64,000 bases of DNA from Siphonodentalium dalli (GCA_032622095.1 CP136066.1:91657319-91721318), one strand, 5' to 3'; positions 61,801-63,604 are shown, numbered from the stretch's first letter. Translations and numbers: made by a program. The notes: a model not told the origin generated them from the sequence alone.

Positions 61801-63604
61801 GTCGCTAACCGGATGCTAACCGTCTAACCGTTTCAGCTCTACTAGTTACGGCCCTTTTTTACTTTTAATTTTACTGATTTCATTACATTTTGGTTTCTGA
61901 CCAATAACTTGAATCGAATATGGGTTCCGTCCAATTATCAGAAATCCCCTAGTTAACCAGTGCCCAGGTGTACTTGGTCATAGGAAAGCATTAGATTTAC
62001 TATGTCATGAGCTCATGACGTTGTATTCAAAATAGTAGGGTGGGCGGAATTCTACCTCCTAAAATGGTGGACTCTGAGGGTGGAAGCGTTACGTCGTGGA
62101 GTTGCACGGAATAGTGAGTGGAGCGTCTCAGCTAGGTACGGGACTAGTATGAATCCCGGTAAGAGCGGATCTGTTATCCACGCAAAGGGAAGATTTAAAA
62201 TCTGATTTGTATATCTGGGCATGTCTGCTGAAAATATTCATTTGTTTTGACCCTTTCTTTACTAAATGGATCAGTTATAAAAGTATGCACTGGAATGGTC
62301 TGTCATTTATTTTGTGAACAGGGTTCGCACTGCCAATTGCCAAATTTGCCAATGGCAAAAATAGTTCACATTTGGCAAACAATATTTTCATTTGGCAAAA
62401 GTTTTGGCAAGTCACTTTTTAATTCCTCAAAAATGTTGAAAAATATTGGTCAATCAATACCATTCATTTCCGGAAACTCTTACAATATAATTATATTAGT
62501 GGTGTTTTATAAGGTCTATGAAAAGTTAACACCTTTATTAAGATGTAGTTAATCTGATAGCATTAGTATTGATGGGTGAGGGATTACCCGTATTTAGTGT
62601 GGTGGTGGTGTTTACATAGCTAATCTTCTTGGAATGTGTCCTTCTGATGAAGCAACCCTTCTACAATTTAATTGTTTGGTGCTTGGTTTATTGTTGTATG
62701 ATAAACCACAAAATAAGATTCTTTGTTCCGGAAAATTATAATATTAGGGATAGCATTTGGCAAATTCTAAAAAAAATTGGCAAAAAATATTTTCATTTGG
62801 CAAAGGTAAATTTTGGTCCAGCGCGGACTCTGTTTGTGAAGCGTTCACGTAATAACAGCCGACGACAGACAGGTGAAAAGCTAATACAAGTGCAGAATGA
62901 TTCATATTCTTTGGTGGGAAATGTTCAGATAATAAGTTCAACAAACAGTCAGTTCAACAAACTACTGTTTATTGAACTTGTTATCTGAACATTTCCTAAG
63001 GGAACTACTTGACAGTGAGTATTAAGCATAGAAAAGGGTTAAACTATCCATTCTTGTGATGATATCTCTGCACAATCGTTGATGATGTCAATGTGCTCGA
63101 TTCAGATTGTTGATGTTCACCTTTTGGCAGCGGTGCTAGTAATAAATAAATGGAATCCACTAGTTTGAAGATTTTCCATTGTTTACGGAGGATTTAGTTT
63201 TGGGGAAACTTTGCATGGTTGTCATTGTTGAACTGAGCAATCTCCGTGCCACATTAACCCTTCCATGACTGGAGCTTCCTCAAATTTTGCGAAAATCCTG
63301 TGCCAATGCATTCTCTTATATATATCTCCCATAGGGAGCCTCGCATATATAAGAGAATACATGATTACATTGGTCTAACAATATTTGCCTTGACCTTGTA
63401 AGCCAGTGATTCTCTTATATATGTAAGCCTCCCTATGTGAGACTTTCATATATAAGAGAATGCACTGGCACAGGATTGTTAATGCTGCATCAGCACAGCT
63501 CCCATCACGAAGGGATAATGAAAACTGTTTTGTTTTACAGACAGAGACGGGAATGGGCAGATGACTCCCTCAGTGATTGCCTCGCTGTTCTCAATGCTTA
63601 CAGG
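4957..63604 (+). CDS. TDRD9: TDRD9 / spindle-E-like DEVH-box piRNA-pathway helicase, 18 exons, 3' part beyond window
   Basis: Eighteen exons with GT-AG introns and mutually consistent phases join to 2043 nt (681 codons) without a stop. Visible motifs are: N-terminal ITRDQIDDWFAIGKKT (about residues 9-24), which matches the TDRD9 N-terminal block; motif I GSTGSGKTT (166-174); Ia TQPRR (196-200); TTGVLL (242-247); motif II DEVH (265-268), the spindle-E/TDRD9 form of DEAH; motif III SAT (298-300); motif IV VLCFLPG (399-405); motif V STNIAESS (457-464); motif VI QRKGRAGR (505-512); then the winged-helix/HA2 region. Family knowledge: TDRD9/Spn-E is an RNA helicase of germline nuage needed for piRNA biogenesis and transposon silencing. 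The C-terminal part, including the Tudor domain, is outside the window. The start ATG has A at -3 and the N-terminus aligns with known TDRD9. Introns total about 56.6 kb and are mostly transposons. The gene assignment is near certain. Untranslated exons and the promoter were not resolved. Confidence 0.95.
6447..6598 (+). pseudogene. BED zinc-finger start of a hAT transposase (degenerate)
   Basis: From an ATG the translation reads MAPQEMRKSDVWADFVLL, then ENKKKFAECKLCRT, an in-frame stop, and FTCNAGSNTT. SDVW...F, CKLC and N.GSNTT are the spaced landmarks of a BED-type finger. The distal His pair is not seen because the sequence diverges after TTWDQ. It lies in the sense orientation inside the hAT element, so it probably is the first exon of its former transposase. 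Confidence 0.65.
6751..9336. mobile_element. Innermost TIR element with CCGCGG-rich subterminal arrays, TA flanks
   Basis: AGCGACCTGTTTAACGAGGT at 6751 pairs with ACCTCGTTAAAACAGGTCGCT ending at 9336, with TA on both sides. It splits the left inverted repeat of the surrounding element. Dozens of TACCGC/CCGCGGT words crowd 6770-6985 and 9135-9305 only. The middle is unrelated AT-rich DNA. No transposase was recognised. Confidence 0.75.
9527..9715 (+). pseudogene. Possible truncated SWIM/YqaJ-type transposon ORF start
   Basis: A 62-codon frame starting at ATG contains LVDLPPEFAGLF and EYKYFNEGYTHSVSMFICGD, then stops. The KYF.EGY.H.......D...K pattern recalls the N-terminus of SWIM-finger/YqaJ-exonuclease proteins common in invertebrate repeats. 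This is recognition from memory only. It lies just inside the middle element's left inverted repeat, where a transposon gene would begin. Confidence 0.35.
10690..11165. repeat. Cluster of TTGCCTAGGCAA palindromes
   Basis: The palindromic word TTGCCTAGGCAA and close variants (gcctaggcaa, tttgcctagg) occur about eight times in two clusters, 10710-10785 and 11075-11150. These are flanked by inverted CAGCCCTGGGAATTA / AATTCCCAGGGCTG at 10691 and 11147. This defines a ~475-bp foldback element inside the nest. Confidence 0.7.
11932..12323. mobile_element. MITE-A-related TTAA palindromic element
   Basis: The element has TTAACCC/GGGTTAA ends and a central palindrome AATGCATTCTCTTATATATG..., with arms on either side of a GTCGACCATAGGTCG core. 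It lies inside the outer hAT. Confidence 0.6.
12545..12780. mobile_element. Truncated copy of the 2932-3687 element
   Basis: Three ATGCAGCAAGTCC-like repeats are followed by the same interior as 3035-3190 (GTTGATGAGTTTAATCAGTG, TTATGATCTGTGG). One terminal inverted repeat is missing. Confidence 0.7.
12962..13225. repeat. 79-bp dimeric tandem repeat, ~3.3 copies
   Basis: The phrase gtcgccccgac...aatacagaaggtaatg recurs at about 12964, 13043, 13122 and 13200. Each unit is made of two half-units that differ by an inserted 'ataat'. Confidence 0.8.
13668..13793. repeat. Near-perfect palindrome (~60-bp arms, 2-bp loop)
   Basis: The left arm with GCAGCTGAATAAAGAATTTA...GGGTATCTATTTGGC is mirrored after a GA loop (13729-13730) by GCCAAATAGATGCCCACATA...CTTTATTCAGCTGC. 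It would form a long hairpin in RNA from TDRD9 intron 1. Confidence 0.9.
15440..16222 (+). mobile_element. Helitron-like non-autonomous element with (GT)n and core repeats
   Basis: A (GT)n tract (15518-15552) is followed by repeated units holding 'cgacttgaaatttggtat' (about 16036-16060 and again at 16160-16180). The right end has the hairpin GCCCGGACGAAGTCGGGT followed by caccttCTAGT. A 3' hairpin a few bases before CTAG is the Helitron terminus signature. The left end is undefined. Confidence 0.6.
17008..17486. mobile_element. MITE P (piggyBac-like, TTAA) copy 1
   Basis: AGGTACTCAATCCGA on the left and TCGGATTGAGTACCT on the right are flanked by TTAA. The interior shares CCCCATCTCAACAGATTCCAA and the CGAGTCGAGGAACCCATCA-type block with copies at 34485 and 51505. 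Confidence 0.8.
18187..18270. mobile_element. MITE B half copy
   Basis: Only the right half remains: TTTCCGACTAAATCCTGAAA, ATTACCCATAATTCTGCTGT, and GGGCATTACT. It lies 59 nt upstream of exon 2. Confidence 0.75.
18329..18407 (+). CDS. TDRD9: TDRD9 exon 2 (residues 58-84)
   Basis: The exon is bounded by tttcacag and gtataa. It encodes a glutamate/glutamine-rich segment (SEDFNQRDYVEQYQ, KEEEQSLLQHNQ) corresponding to the charged linker after the TDRD9 N-terminal block. It enters in phase 2 and leaves in phase 0. Confidence 0.85.
18453..19029. mobile_element. TTAA-ended TIR element related to MITE A, 577 bp
   Basis: Left TTAACCCTTTGAGTGCCAGG and right CCTGGCACTCAAAGGGTTAA are near-perfect inverted repeats. 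Internal palindromes include GCAATCAGCATTGCC / GGCTACGG and AATGCATTCTCTTATATATG with its mirror. Confidence 0.85.
19410..19520 (+). repeat. Pearl-type core unit fragment
   Basis: The unit 'aaatttggtatgtgagttta...ttcaaatttgggttc...ttaccagagttacagccctt' is the same core theme as 26500-27000 and 49900-50290. Confidence 0.55.
19590..19805. mobile_element. MITE B (TA palindrome) copy
   Basis: CAGTAATGG...GGCTTGTTGCCATTTATCAG on the left mirrors GATGAATGGCAACATGCCAT...ACTACTG on the right, with TA on both sides. It ends 68 nt before exon 3. Confidence 0.8.
19874..20074 (+). CDS. TDRD9: TDRD9 exon 3 (residues 85-151)
   Basis: The exon runs from cttttccag to gtgagt and is 67 codons in phase 0. It starts with a serine-rich stretch and ends with YDPKLPITHHRDD, the segment just before the helicase core (compare YPDLPI in vertebrate TDRD9). 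A second open frame over the same bases is not in phase with neighbouring exons. Confidence 0.88.
20188..20330 (+). mobile_element. Left end of a pogo/Tigger-like element
   Basis: TACAGTTAAACTTTGTTAAG, TCGAATCGCAAGGGACC and 'cgagttatcc...gttcgacttaacc' resemble the classic pogo/Tigger terminal motif (CAGT.GAACCT.GTTAAGTCGAA). The right end was not found. The sequence to about 20940 may belong to it but has no recognisable transposase. Confidence 0.5.
20940..22300. other. Intron 3 interior, nothing recognised
   Basis: This is AT-rich sequence with a small inverted pair, AGAAACTGATTGT (21521) / ACAATCAGTTTCT (21558). No element with two ends and no coding content was recognised. Confidence 0.4.
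22302..22547. mobile_element. MITE A copy
   Basis: The element has TTAACCCTTCCATGACTGG and CATCATGAAAGGGTTAA ends, paired arms around GAGGCTCCATATCGGAGACTC, and ATGCATTC.TTATATAT words. It is a ~250-bp double-hairpin element. Confidence 0.85.
22841..23062 (+). CDS. TDRD9: TDRD9 exon 4: motif I (Walker A) and Ia
   Basis: This exon has 74 codons in phase 0. It opens IIATIECNQTTIIQ, followed by the ATP-binding P-loop GSTGSGKTT (Lys172), QVPQYILD and motif Ia TQPRR. It ends in LGTLCGYQ, the conserved lead-in to VGLD of the next exon. It is the most strongly conserved helicase exon in the window. Confidence 0.96.
23078..23345 (+). mobile_element. Partial copy of the 62319 hAT MITE
   Basis: GATCGCGCTGCCACTTACC, TTTGCCAATGGCAAAAATA and ATATTAGTGGTGTTTTATAA match 62325-62560. 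The right end is absent. It begins about 16 nt after the exon 4 donor. Confidence 0.75.
23513..25296. mobile_element. TIR element with GAGACCTTTCGCA ends, 1.8 kb
   Basis: The left AGAGACCTTTCGCAAAACTC...GATTACGGATACGGATAG pairs with the right CTATCCGTATTCATAATCG...GATGCGAAAGGTCTCT, with TA on both outer edges. It contains a P-type MITE start at 24480 and a CTCTCT run (24178-24192). The ends resemble the GGACCTTTCCACA ends at 6703, possibly the same superfamily. Confidence 0.7.
24479..24660 (+). mobile_element. MITE P left part, copy 2 (nested)
   Basis: TTTAAAGGTACTCAATCCGA, CCCCATATCATCAGATTCCA and the AAAACCTGTTATTTATCAAC block match 51505-51660. No right end is visible. Confidence 0.7.
25370..26095 (+). 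mobile_element. Helentron/HINE-like element, truncated left
   Basis: Units with 'catcaccaaacttcatatgg', 'cagccatcttggatttcaaa' and 'atttgaatccattggc' repeat about three times. The right end reads GGGAGCTACCGTTTCAATGACAC, the family's 3' hairpin. Confidence 0.65.
26400..27080 (+). repeat. Pearl-like element: GTCY run plus three ~170-bp units
   Basis: A tccgtccgtctagccgtctg run at 26460 is followed by three units. Each contains 'gtttggattatttgatctg', 'aaagttggtatgtgtatttc', 'cagctaaagatacaggcc' and 'ttcgaatatgggttc'. Confidence 0.8.
27305..27427 (+). CDS. TDRD9: TDRD9 exon 5: TTGVLL and start of DEVH
   Basis: The exon has 41 codons: VGLDRKANDDTRLIYVTTG, the VLLQKL helix, and HIILDE, the first half of motif II. 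The DEVH box is split exactly between this exon (DE) and the next (VH). Confidence 0.95.
27540..27778 (+). mobile_element. HINE-like 3' fragment ending 8 nt before exon 6
   Basis: It contains 'gatcttggattttactctttg', 'actgtaatattttaca' and the terminal AAGTTGAGCTACAGTGTCAT hairpin. The element end abuts the exon 6 acceptor (taccag at 27781), so it probably supplies part of the branch-site/polypyrimidine region. Confidence 0.65.
27787..27867 (+). CDS. TDRD9: TDRD9 exon 6: VHER and linker
   Basis: The exon has 27 codons. VHER completes motif II, and DFSLLVVRKLL matches the DEAH-family helix linking motif II to motif III. Both splice sites are canonical (taccag, gtaagaa). Confidence 0.95.
28021..28232. 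mobile_element. MITE B copy
   Basis: CAGTAATGCTGTAAATAACC on the left and CGATTATTTAGGGCATTACTG on the right form the full-length palindrome, centred near 28130. TA lies on both sides. Confidence 0.88.
28919..29077 (+). CDS. TDRD9: TDRD9 exon 7: motif III SAT
   Basis: The exon has 53 codons starting VVLMSATFDT, with motif III SAT coupling ATP hydrolysis to unwinding. It then gives FAKYFALPV and GRIHSVHEYF, the usual entry to the second RecA-like domain. The donor is gtaagt. Confidence 0.95.
29383..29569. mobile_element. MITE A copy, inverted orientation
   Basis: TTAACCCTTTCATGATGGGA (normally the right end) is at the left. GGTCATGGAAGGGTTAA is at the right. Confidence 0.82.
29617..30829. 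mobile_element. PIF/Harbinger-like element H1, TAA duplications
   Basis: Left GGCCACAGGAAGTTGATTCT...CAGACAC and right GTGTCTGAGAAACAGAGAAT...TATGGCC are inverted repeats flanked by TAA (29614-29616 and 30830-30832). GGC(C)-starting ends and three-base TWA duplications are typical of PIF/Harbinger. CAGGCAGGCAGG subterminal repeats occur at 29665-29770. It carries a 175-codon open frame on the minus strand but no recognisable DDE transposase. Confidence 0.75.
30032..30559 (-). other. Unknown open frame inside H1
   Basis: This is the longest open frame in the window (175 codons). It has no ATG at its 5' end and begins near GTGTGGGAC. It contains KYLIPWTIVS, CRNLSERI and PKLDKSINKRDELTQKFLEN. 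The last ~35 residues are low-complexity and probably not real. A similar PWTVIS segment occurs in H4 (48905-49153, minus). No known domain was recognised. Confidence 0.3.
31015..31790 (+). repeat. Tandem ~180-bp pearl-type units, four copies
   Basis: Each unit has a 'gtctgttcatgtcataactt' block, a 'ctcaatgaaatttgg' block, a 'tcaatagagggttccatcg' block and a 'cattctagagttattcatct' block. The first follows a ctgtctgtctgtttatccgt run. Inverted relatives are at 840-1440. Confidence 0.85.
31909..32009 (+). CDS. TDRD9: TDRD9 exon 8
   Basis: The exon encodes IELEECNPIVSSEAEEVC then LRLLETFDDIEWKEQ, aligned with the acidic helix VAVSLIQMFDDLD of vertebrate TDRD9. The acceptor is tctag, and the donor gtaagt leaves 2 nt. 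The linker before it is shorter than in the human protein. Confidence 0.88.
32061..33451. mobile_element. Element with ~85-bp terminal inverted repeats
   Basis: 32068-32152 (AGTCCAAGTCTTCTTGTACT, CCAGCTAAGATATTGGGATG, GCGATGCTGGTGTTTAGTCC) is repeated inverted at 33366-33445 almost base for base. It begins 52 nt after the exon 8 donor. The interior has only short frames and no transposase. The superfamily is unknown. Confidence 0.85.
33744..34002. mobile_element. MITE A, best complete copy
   Basis: TTAACCCTTCCATGACTGG to CATCATTAAAGGGTTAA, 259 bp, with two internal stem-loops (each arm ATGCATTCTCTTATATATG). It lies 83 nt upstream of exon 9. Confidence 0.9.
34086..34159 (+). CDS. TDRD9: TDRD9 exon 9: motif IV region
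   Basis: The exon encodes a short serine/proline linker and then GSVLCFLPG, helicase motif IV (VLVFLPG in relatives). The donor is gtttgt and the final Gly codon is split with exon 10. Confidence 0.93.
34485..34817. mobile_element. MITE P copy 3
   Basis: AAGTACACAATCCGATTCGA and GGATTGTTCATTT ends are next to TTAA. The interior blocks are shared with 17008 and 51505. Confidence 0.75.
34838..35057. mobile_element. MITE A copy with internal deletion
   Basis: TTAACACTTCCATGACTGG and CATCATGAAAGGGTTAA ends are present. The first stem-loop is cut short after GCGAGTCTCCCAT. Confidence 0.85.
35080..35540. mobile_element. Foldback element with ATAAATGCACACCGTGTGCATTTAT-type palindromes
   Basis: CTAATGGGGTCGTTGTCGTA (35091) pairs with TATGACAACGACCCCATTAG (35524-35543). 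Between them are several TGCACAC..GTGTGCA palindromes next to ATACATAAATG. This defines a ~450-bp inverted-repeat element ending about 60 nt before exon 10. Confidence 0.75.
35604..35664 (+). CDS. TDRD9: TDRD9 exon 10
   Basis: The exon encodes LAEIESLSRKMNERMLDQR, continuing motif IV as FLPGLAEI (compare FLPGLGEI). The donor gttgaa is non-consensus after position +2, but phase and homology require it. Intron retention would add only a few residues before a stop. Confidence 0.9.
35750..36110 (-). repeat. Pearl-type units
   Basis: Phrases such as 'gttactcaggtgttaatagt', 'atccattaatttttaccag' and 'gagttacgggccttgtttg' occur twice. A 'ttcgtccgtcttgtcagg' run is adjacent. The inferred orientation is uncertain. 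Confidence 0.5.
36236..37623. mobile_element. PIF/Harbinger-like element H2, 1.39 kb, TTA duplications
   Basis: Left GGCCAAAACAAAAAAGGG...TTTTGATTCTTGGGCA and right TGCCCGAGAATCAAAACC...GGCC are flanked by TTA (36233-36235, 37624-37626). A direct second copy is at 53189-54540. There is no transposase. Confidence 0.85.
38376..38580 (+). mobile_element. HINE-like element, 5' end, truncated
   Basis: It starts TTTTTAGCTCAACTTGACAA / AGTCAAGATTGAGCTATTGC, the self-complementary 5' motif. It then shows 'catcaaacttcatatagg' and 'cagcagccatcttgaattt', ending about 40 nt before exon 11. Confidence 0.7.
38614..38698 (+). CDS. TDRD9: TDRD9 exon 11: LHSS block
   Basis: The exon encodes LEVVLLHSSITMEEQAKAF and ends in GDQKRK. 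LHSS is the conserved DEAH-box block before motif V. It has a canonical ctgcag acceptor and gtacgt donor. Confidence 0.94.
38937..38994 (+). CDS. TDRD9: TDRD9 exon 12: motif V
   Basis: The exon encodes VILSTNIAESSITVPDIKY, motif V of DEAH helicases. The downstream intron contains a palindromic B-type MITE beginning about 16 nt after the donor. Confidence 0.96.
39011..39172. mobile_element. MITE B copy 16 nt after the exon 12 donor
   Basis: CTGTATTGCCCTAAATAATC on the left and CTATTATTTATGGCATTACT on the right form the usual palindrome. The left arm is partly deleted. Confidence 0.85.
39537..40083. mobile_element. PIF/Harbinger-like element H3 (degenerate)
   Basis: GGCCACACAAAATTTG..TTTCTCTGACAC and TTCTGTGAAATAGAAC..TTTGTCC ends are flanked by TTA. 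CAGGCAGGCAGGTTTTCATA subterminal repeats are present. A GTCCGTCCG run and pearl-like unit lie inside at 39740-39860. Confidence 0.6.
40243..40347 (+). CDS. TDRD9: TDRD9 exon 13
   Basis: The exon encodes VIDFCLTKNLQCDPDTHYT followed by LQWASKANCNQRK. It carries the first half of motif VI (QRK), which is completed by GRAGR in exon 14. Confidence 0.96.
40633..40880. mobile_element. MITE B copy, full length
   Basis: CAGTAATGCTCTAATTAATT to CGATTAATTAGAGCATTACTG with TA flanks. Long arms pair GTCGGAAATATGGCTTGTTG with its mirror. Confidence 0.9.
41684..41781 (+). CDS. TDRD9: TDRD9 exon 14: motif VI GRAGR
   Basis: The exon encodes GRAGRVSDGRCYRMVSEEF and ends in YGTPEMQ. The arginines of GRAGR are the ATP-contacting arginine fingers of the second RecA-like domain in DEAH helicases. 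Confidence 0.96.
42375..42506 (+). CDS. TDRD9: TDRD9 exon 15
   Basis: The exon has 44 phase-0 codons: RCPLEQLILKVKVLDLGEP then LALALAPPNLHNIEATILLL. This is the conserved winged-helix start after motif VI (RCPL...ILKVK.LD.GEP). Confidence 0.96.
43290..43665 (+). mobile_element. HINE-like fragment with 3' end
   Basis: It contains 'catcaccaaacttcatatgg', 'ttttaatctttctatta' and the terminal TGTTGAGCTACATTGTCATT hairpin, followed by a pearl-type 'accagagttacagccctt' stretch. Confidence 0.65.
44479..44798 (+). mobile_element. tRNA-derived SINE with (AAAT)n tail
   Basis: TGGCTCAGTTGGTAAGGTGC is a Pol III A box and GTTCAATTCC a B box, about 50 bp apart. The body is tRNA-unrelated, then GACGTTAAAACACCAGTAAA ending in (AAAT)3. 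It is preceded by a 13-G run (44475-44487). The 3' tail is the type widespread in marine invertebrate SINEs. Confidence 0.85.
45240..45402 (+). CDS. TDRD9: TDRD9 exon 16: HA2 region
   Basis: The exon encodes IGALSTPSAAVTNRYDGDLT, then FVGRVLNSLPVDVRIGKLL and LGHVFGLLDECIII, matching the helicase-associated HA2 segment of TDRD9. The donor is gtaata in phase 1. The following intron is 9.26 kb of mostly mobile DNA. Confidence 0.95.
46178..48818 (+). mobile_element. HINE/Helentron-like element with expanded 15-unit core array
   Basis: The 5' foldback is AGCTCAACTTTACTTTGTAA / AGTTTGAGCT, followed by a GTGTGCGTGTGTGC microsatellite (46238-46280). Then come ~15 units of 153-167 bp: GCACGGGCTACAGGTCGTAC, ATGAAATTTGTCATGGATGT, GATGGGAACGAGTCATTTTG, ACATGGCCGCCAGCAGCCAT. 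The 3' end is TTGAGCTACAGTGTCATTGA CACTTTC, a hairpin. This structure (terminal foldback, microsatellite, tandem core, 3' stem-loop) matches non-autonomous Helentrons. Open frames here are repeat shadows. Confidence 0.8.
46446..48690 (+). repeat. Satellite array with higher-order (three-unit) organisation
   Basis: Units start near 46446, 46611, 46775, 46930, 47094, 47258, 47412, 47576, 47740, 47904, 48057, 48222, 48386 and 48549. Three variants alternate: N ('ccattagcacgggcc', 'aatattgacatg'), A ('cctttag', 'aacaatgacatg') and A' ('ggctgttgatattgga', then 'cagtggccatc'). The N-A-A' trio beginning at 46930 is copied nearly exactly at 47412, with one A unit inserted. Confidence 0.85.
49653..50300 (+). 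repeat. Harbinger-like left end plus pearl-like element with (GTCT)n
   Basis: TTAGGCC followed by A9 and GAAGAGTTTTG is an H-type left end without its partner. From 49748 a pearl-like element follows: (GTCT)11 at 49812-49856, then three ~120-bp units with 'aaatttggtatgtgagtttc', 'aaaatacagatcgagttcg' and 'ggagttatggccctt'. Confidence 0.75.
50300..51500. other. Intron 16 interior, nothing recognised
   Basis: This is AT-rich DNA. TATACTTTATA / TATAAAGTATA at 50480-50505 is a small palindrome. There is no repeat family or coding content I can name. Confidence 0.4.
51505..51903. mobile_element. MITE P copy 4
   Basis: AGGTACTCAATCCGATTTGG and ATCGGATCGAGTAGCT ends lie between TTAA sites (51501-51504, 51904-51907). 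It shares the CCCGAAGCCAAATAAATAGT block with other copies. Confidence 0.85.
51908..53188. other. Intron 16 interior; short dispersed fragment at 51968-52016
   Basis: GGTTAAACATCTGCCGATCG with a GCCGATCGTGATCGGC hairpin (51990-52005) is shared with 2797-2840. The remainder shows nothing recognisable. Confidence 0.45.
53189..54540. mobile_element. PIF/Harbinger-like element H6, direct copy of H2
   Basis: GGCACAAAAAAAAGGG...TTTTGATTCTCGGGCA to TTGCCTGAGAATCAAAAC...GGCC with TTA on both sides. It aligns along its length with 36236-37623, with small deletions (for example most of the 37195-37310 segment) and a GTTGTT run added at 53459-53476. It ends about 120 nt before exon 17. Confidence 0.85.
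54663..54726 (+). CDS. TDRD9: TDRD9 exon 17, with its 3' end tandemly duplicated downstream
   Basis: The exon encodes (G)AGLSQKCIFTRPLKKPLEAY(G), aligned with AAALSLKNFFAMPFRQHLDGY of vertebrate TDRD9. The donor is TATGG|gtaagt. The last ~20 exon bases together with the donor are copied five more times downstream at a 44-bp period. Use of any later donor would extend the reading frame straight into TAA at 54728-54730. Confidence 0.92.
54707..54965 (+). repeat. TDRD9: 44-bp minisatellite made of exon 17 3' end plus splice donor, six copies
   Basis: Unit: exon tail GAAACCGTTGGAAGCTTA, then the donor, then intron AGTTCAGCAATCAGAATGGA. Donor positions are 54727 (gtaagt, authentic), 54771 (gtaagt), 54815, 54859 and 54903 (all ataagt, G lost) and 54947 (gtaagt). 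A partial seventh copy continues at 55929 after the hAT insertion. Copies 2-6 lack an acceptor and do not form exons. Confidence 0.95.
54966..55928. mobile_element. Non-autonomous hAT element, perfect 8-bp duplication
   Basis: Ends CAGGCTTGTCAAAGTACCGC and GGTACCGGTTGACAAGCCTG are inverted repeats with GGTACCGGTACC-rich subterminal arrays. The target duplication AATCAGAA is at 54958-54965 and 55929-55936, within the minisatellite. Internal hairpins include 55602-55667. There is no transposase; it is 963 bp. Confidence 0.93.
55602..55667. repeat. GC-rich hairpin inside the 963-bp hAT
   Basis: CCGTGCATGGGCGGTTGGAT...GATCCGCC is followed at once by GGGCGGATC...ATCCCGCCCACGCACGG. Arms are about 32 bp with almost no loop. 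Confidence 0.88.
56040..56229 (+). repeat. Pearl-like element, left part (split by hAT)
   Basis: A 'ctgtccatctagccatctgtccgtcgg' run is followed by 'aaaagttgatatgtgtgttt' and 'catgagttacgg'. The element resumes at 61845 ('gttacggccctttttt') after the inserted hAT. Confidence 0.75.
57082..57610 (+). mobile_element. HINE-like element with 5' TTTTTAGCTCACCTGAG motif
   Basis: AGCTCACCTGAGACGAAGTC folds onto TCCGGTGGAGCT. Then come CGTCCGTCGTCCGTCCGTCC and three ~160-bp units with 'atttggtgtggatgttcccta', 'attcagatttgttcaaatg' and 'gggccataactct'. No 3' end was identified. Confidence 0.75.
58040..58795 (-). pseudogene. LINE 3' region: ORF2 C-terminus with internal deletion and tail
   Basis: The minus strand reads YLGVLFFHNGRFCQAVKKT, RAMYGLLNKKYKLNLAIDLS, LFDRTVLPIILYGSEIWGFE, then jumps to EFHFVLECDIIKELREKYIP...FHDLL. 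This is the post-RT part and the extreme C-terminus of a CR1/L2-like LINE with the middle missing. After a stop at about 58330 comes a ~270-bp 3' UTR ending in a simple tail (AATAAATCAATCAAATCAAA) at about 58040. Confidence 0.85.
58785..59235 (+). pseudogene. Second LINE C-terminal fragment, head-to-head with the previous
   Basis: The + strand encodes NARIHLGCSDLKAHKFERFL then DPKCICGNIYEDTEHYFMSD, the (A)R.LGCS.L..H ... C.CG..ED..HYF signature of LINE ORF2 C-termini. It is broken by a stop at 59049. The 5' side abuts the oppositely oriented LINE at about 58790. Confidence 0.8.
59612..60210 (+). repeat. Direct tandem duplication (~320-350 bp unit) containing MITE-A arms
   Basis: 59656-59905 and 59972-60205 share AGAATACACTGG/AGAATGCACTGG, AAGGAAATATTGTTAGGC, CATCC..ATAAATCACA, GCAGGGATGTCCCCA and GAGATGTAATT blocks in the same order. 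Confidence 0.8.
60210..61100. other. Inside hAT: unclassified plus pearl-like units at 60640-61020
   Basis: 60640-61020 has two to three diverged units with 'ggtgatgtgtgattcagatttg', 'caccaggtcaa' and 'cataactctttc', related to 57082-57610. Nothing is recognised in the remainder. Confidence 0.45.
62319..62832. mobile_element. hAT-type MITE, 514 bp, perfect 8-bp duplication
   Basis: CAGGGTTCGCACTGCCAATT and TTTTGGTCCAGCGCGGACTCTG-like ends are inverted. TTTGTGAA is duplicated at 62311-62318 and 62833-62840. The interior has repeated TTTGGCAAA/TTGCCAAAT words near both ends. A partial copy is at 23078-23345. Confidence 0.9.
62917..62996. repeat. Palindrome with ~33-bp arms
   Basis: GGAAATGTTCAGATAATAAG...ACAGT pairs with ACTGT...TGTTATCTGAACATTTCC around a 14-bp loop. 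Parts of it recur near 23405-23460. Confidence 0.8.
63254..63518. mobile_element. MITE A copy ending 22 nt before exon 18
   Basis: TTAACCCTTCCATGACTGG to CATCACGAAGGGATAA, with the usual two stem-loops of CATTCTCTTATATAT arms. Confidence 0.9.
63541..63604 (+). CDS. TDRD9: TDRD9 exon 18 (last exon in window)
   Basis: The exon encodes QRREWADDSLSDCLAVLNAYR, corresponding to KVNFSGSSKSDCIALVEAFK. It enters in phase 2 with GG from exon 17 and leaves in phase 0 (AGG|gtatgt). It lies between two palindromic MITEs, one ending 22 nt upstream and one starting 36 nt downstream. The very last bases of the window (ctaaacag) could be the next acceptor. Confidence 0.92.

Larger units (their letters stand above)
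56230..61844. mobile_element. hAT element, 5.6 kb, perfect 8-bp duplication
   Basis: Ends TAGAGCTGAAACGGTTGACC and GTCTAACCGTTTCAGCTCTA are next to AACCGGTTAACC-rich subterminal repeats on both sides. The duplication GTTACGGC is at 56222-56229 and 61845-61852. The right end carries three extra bases. It is the same family as 5229-12520. The interior is a patchwork of other repeats, and no transposase was recognised. Confidence 0.85.
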
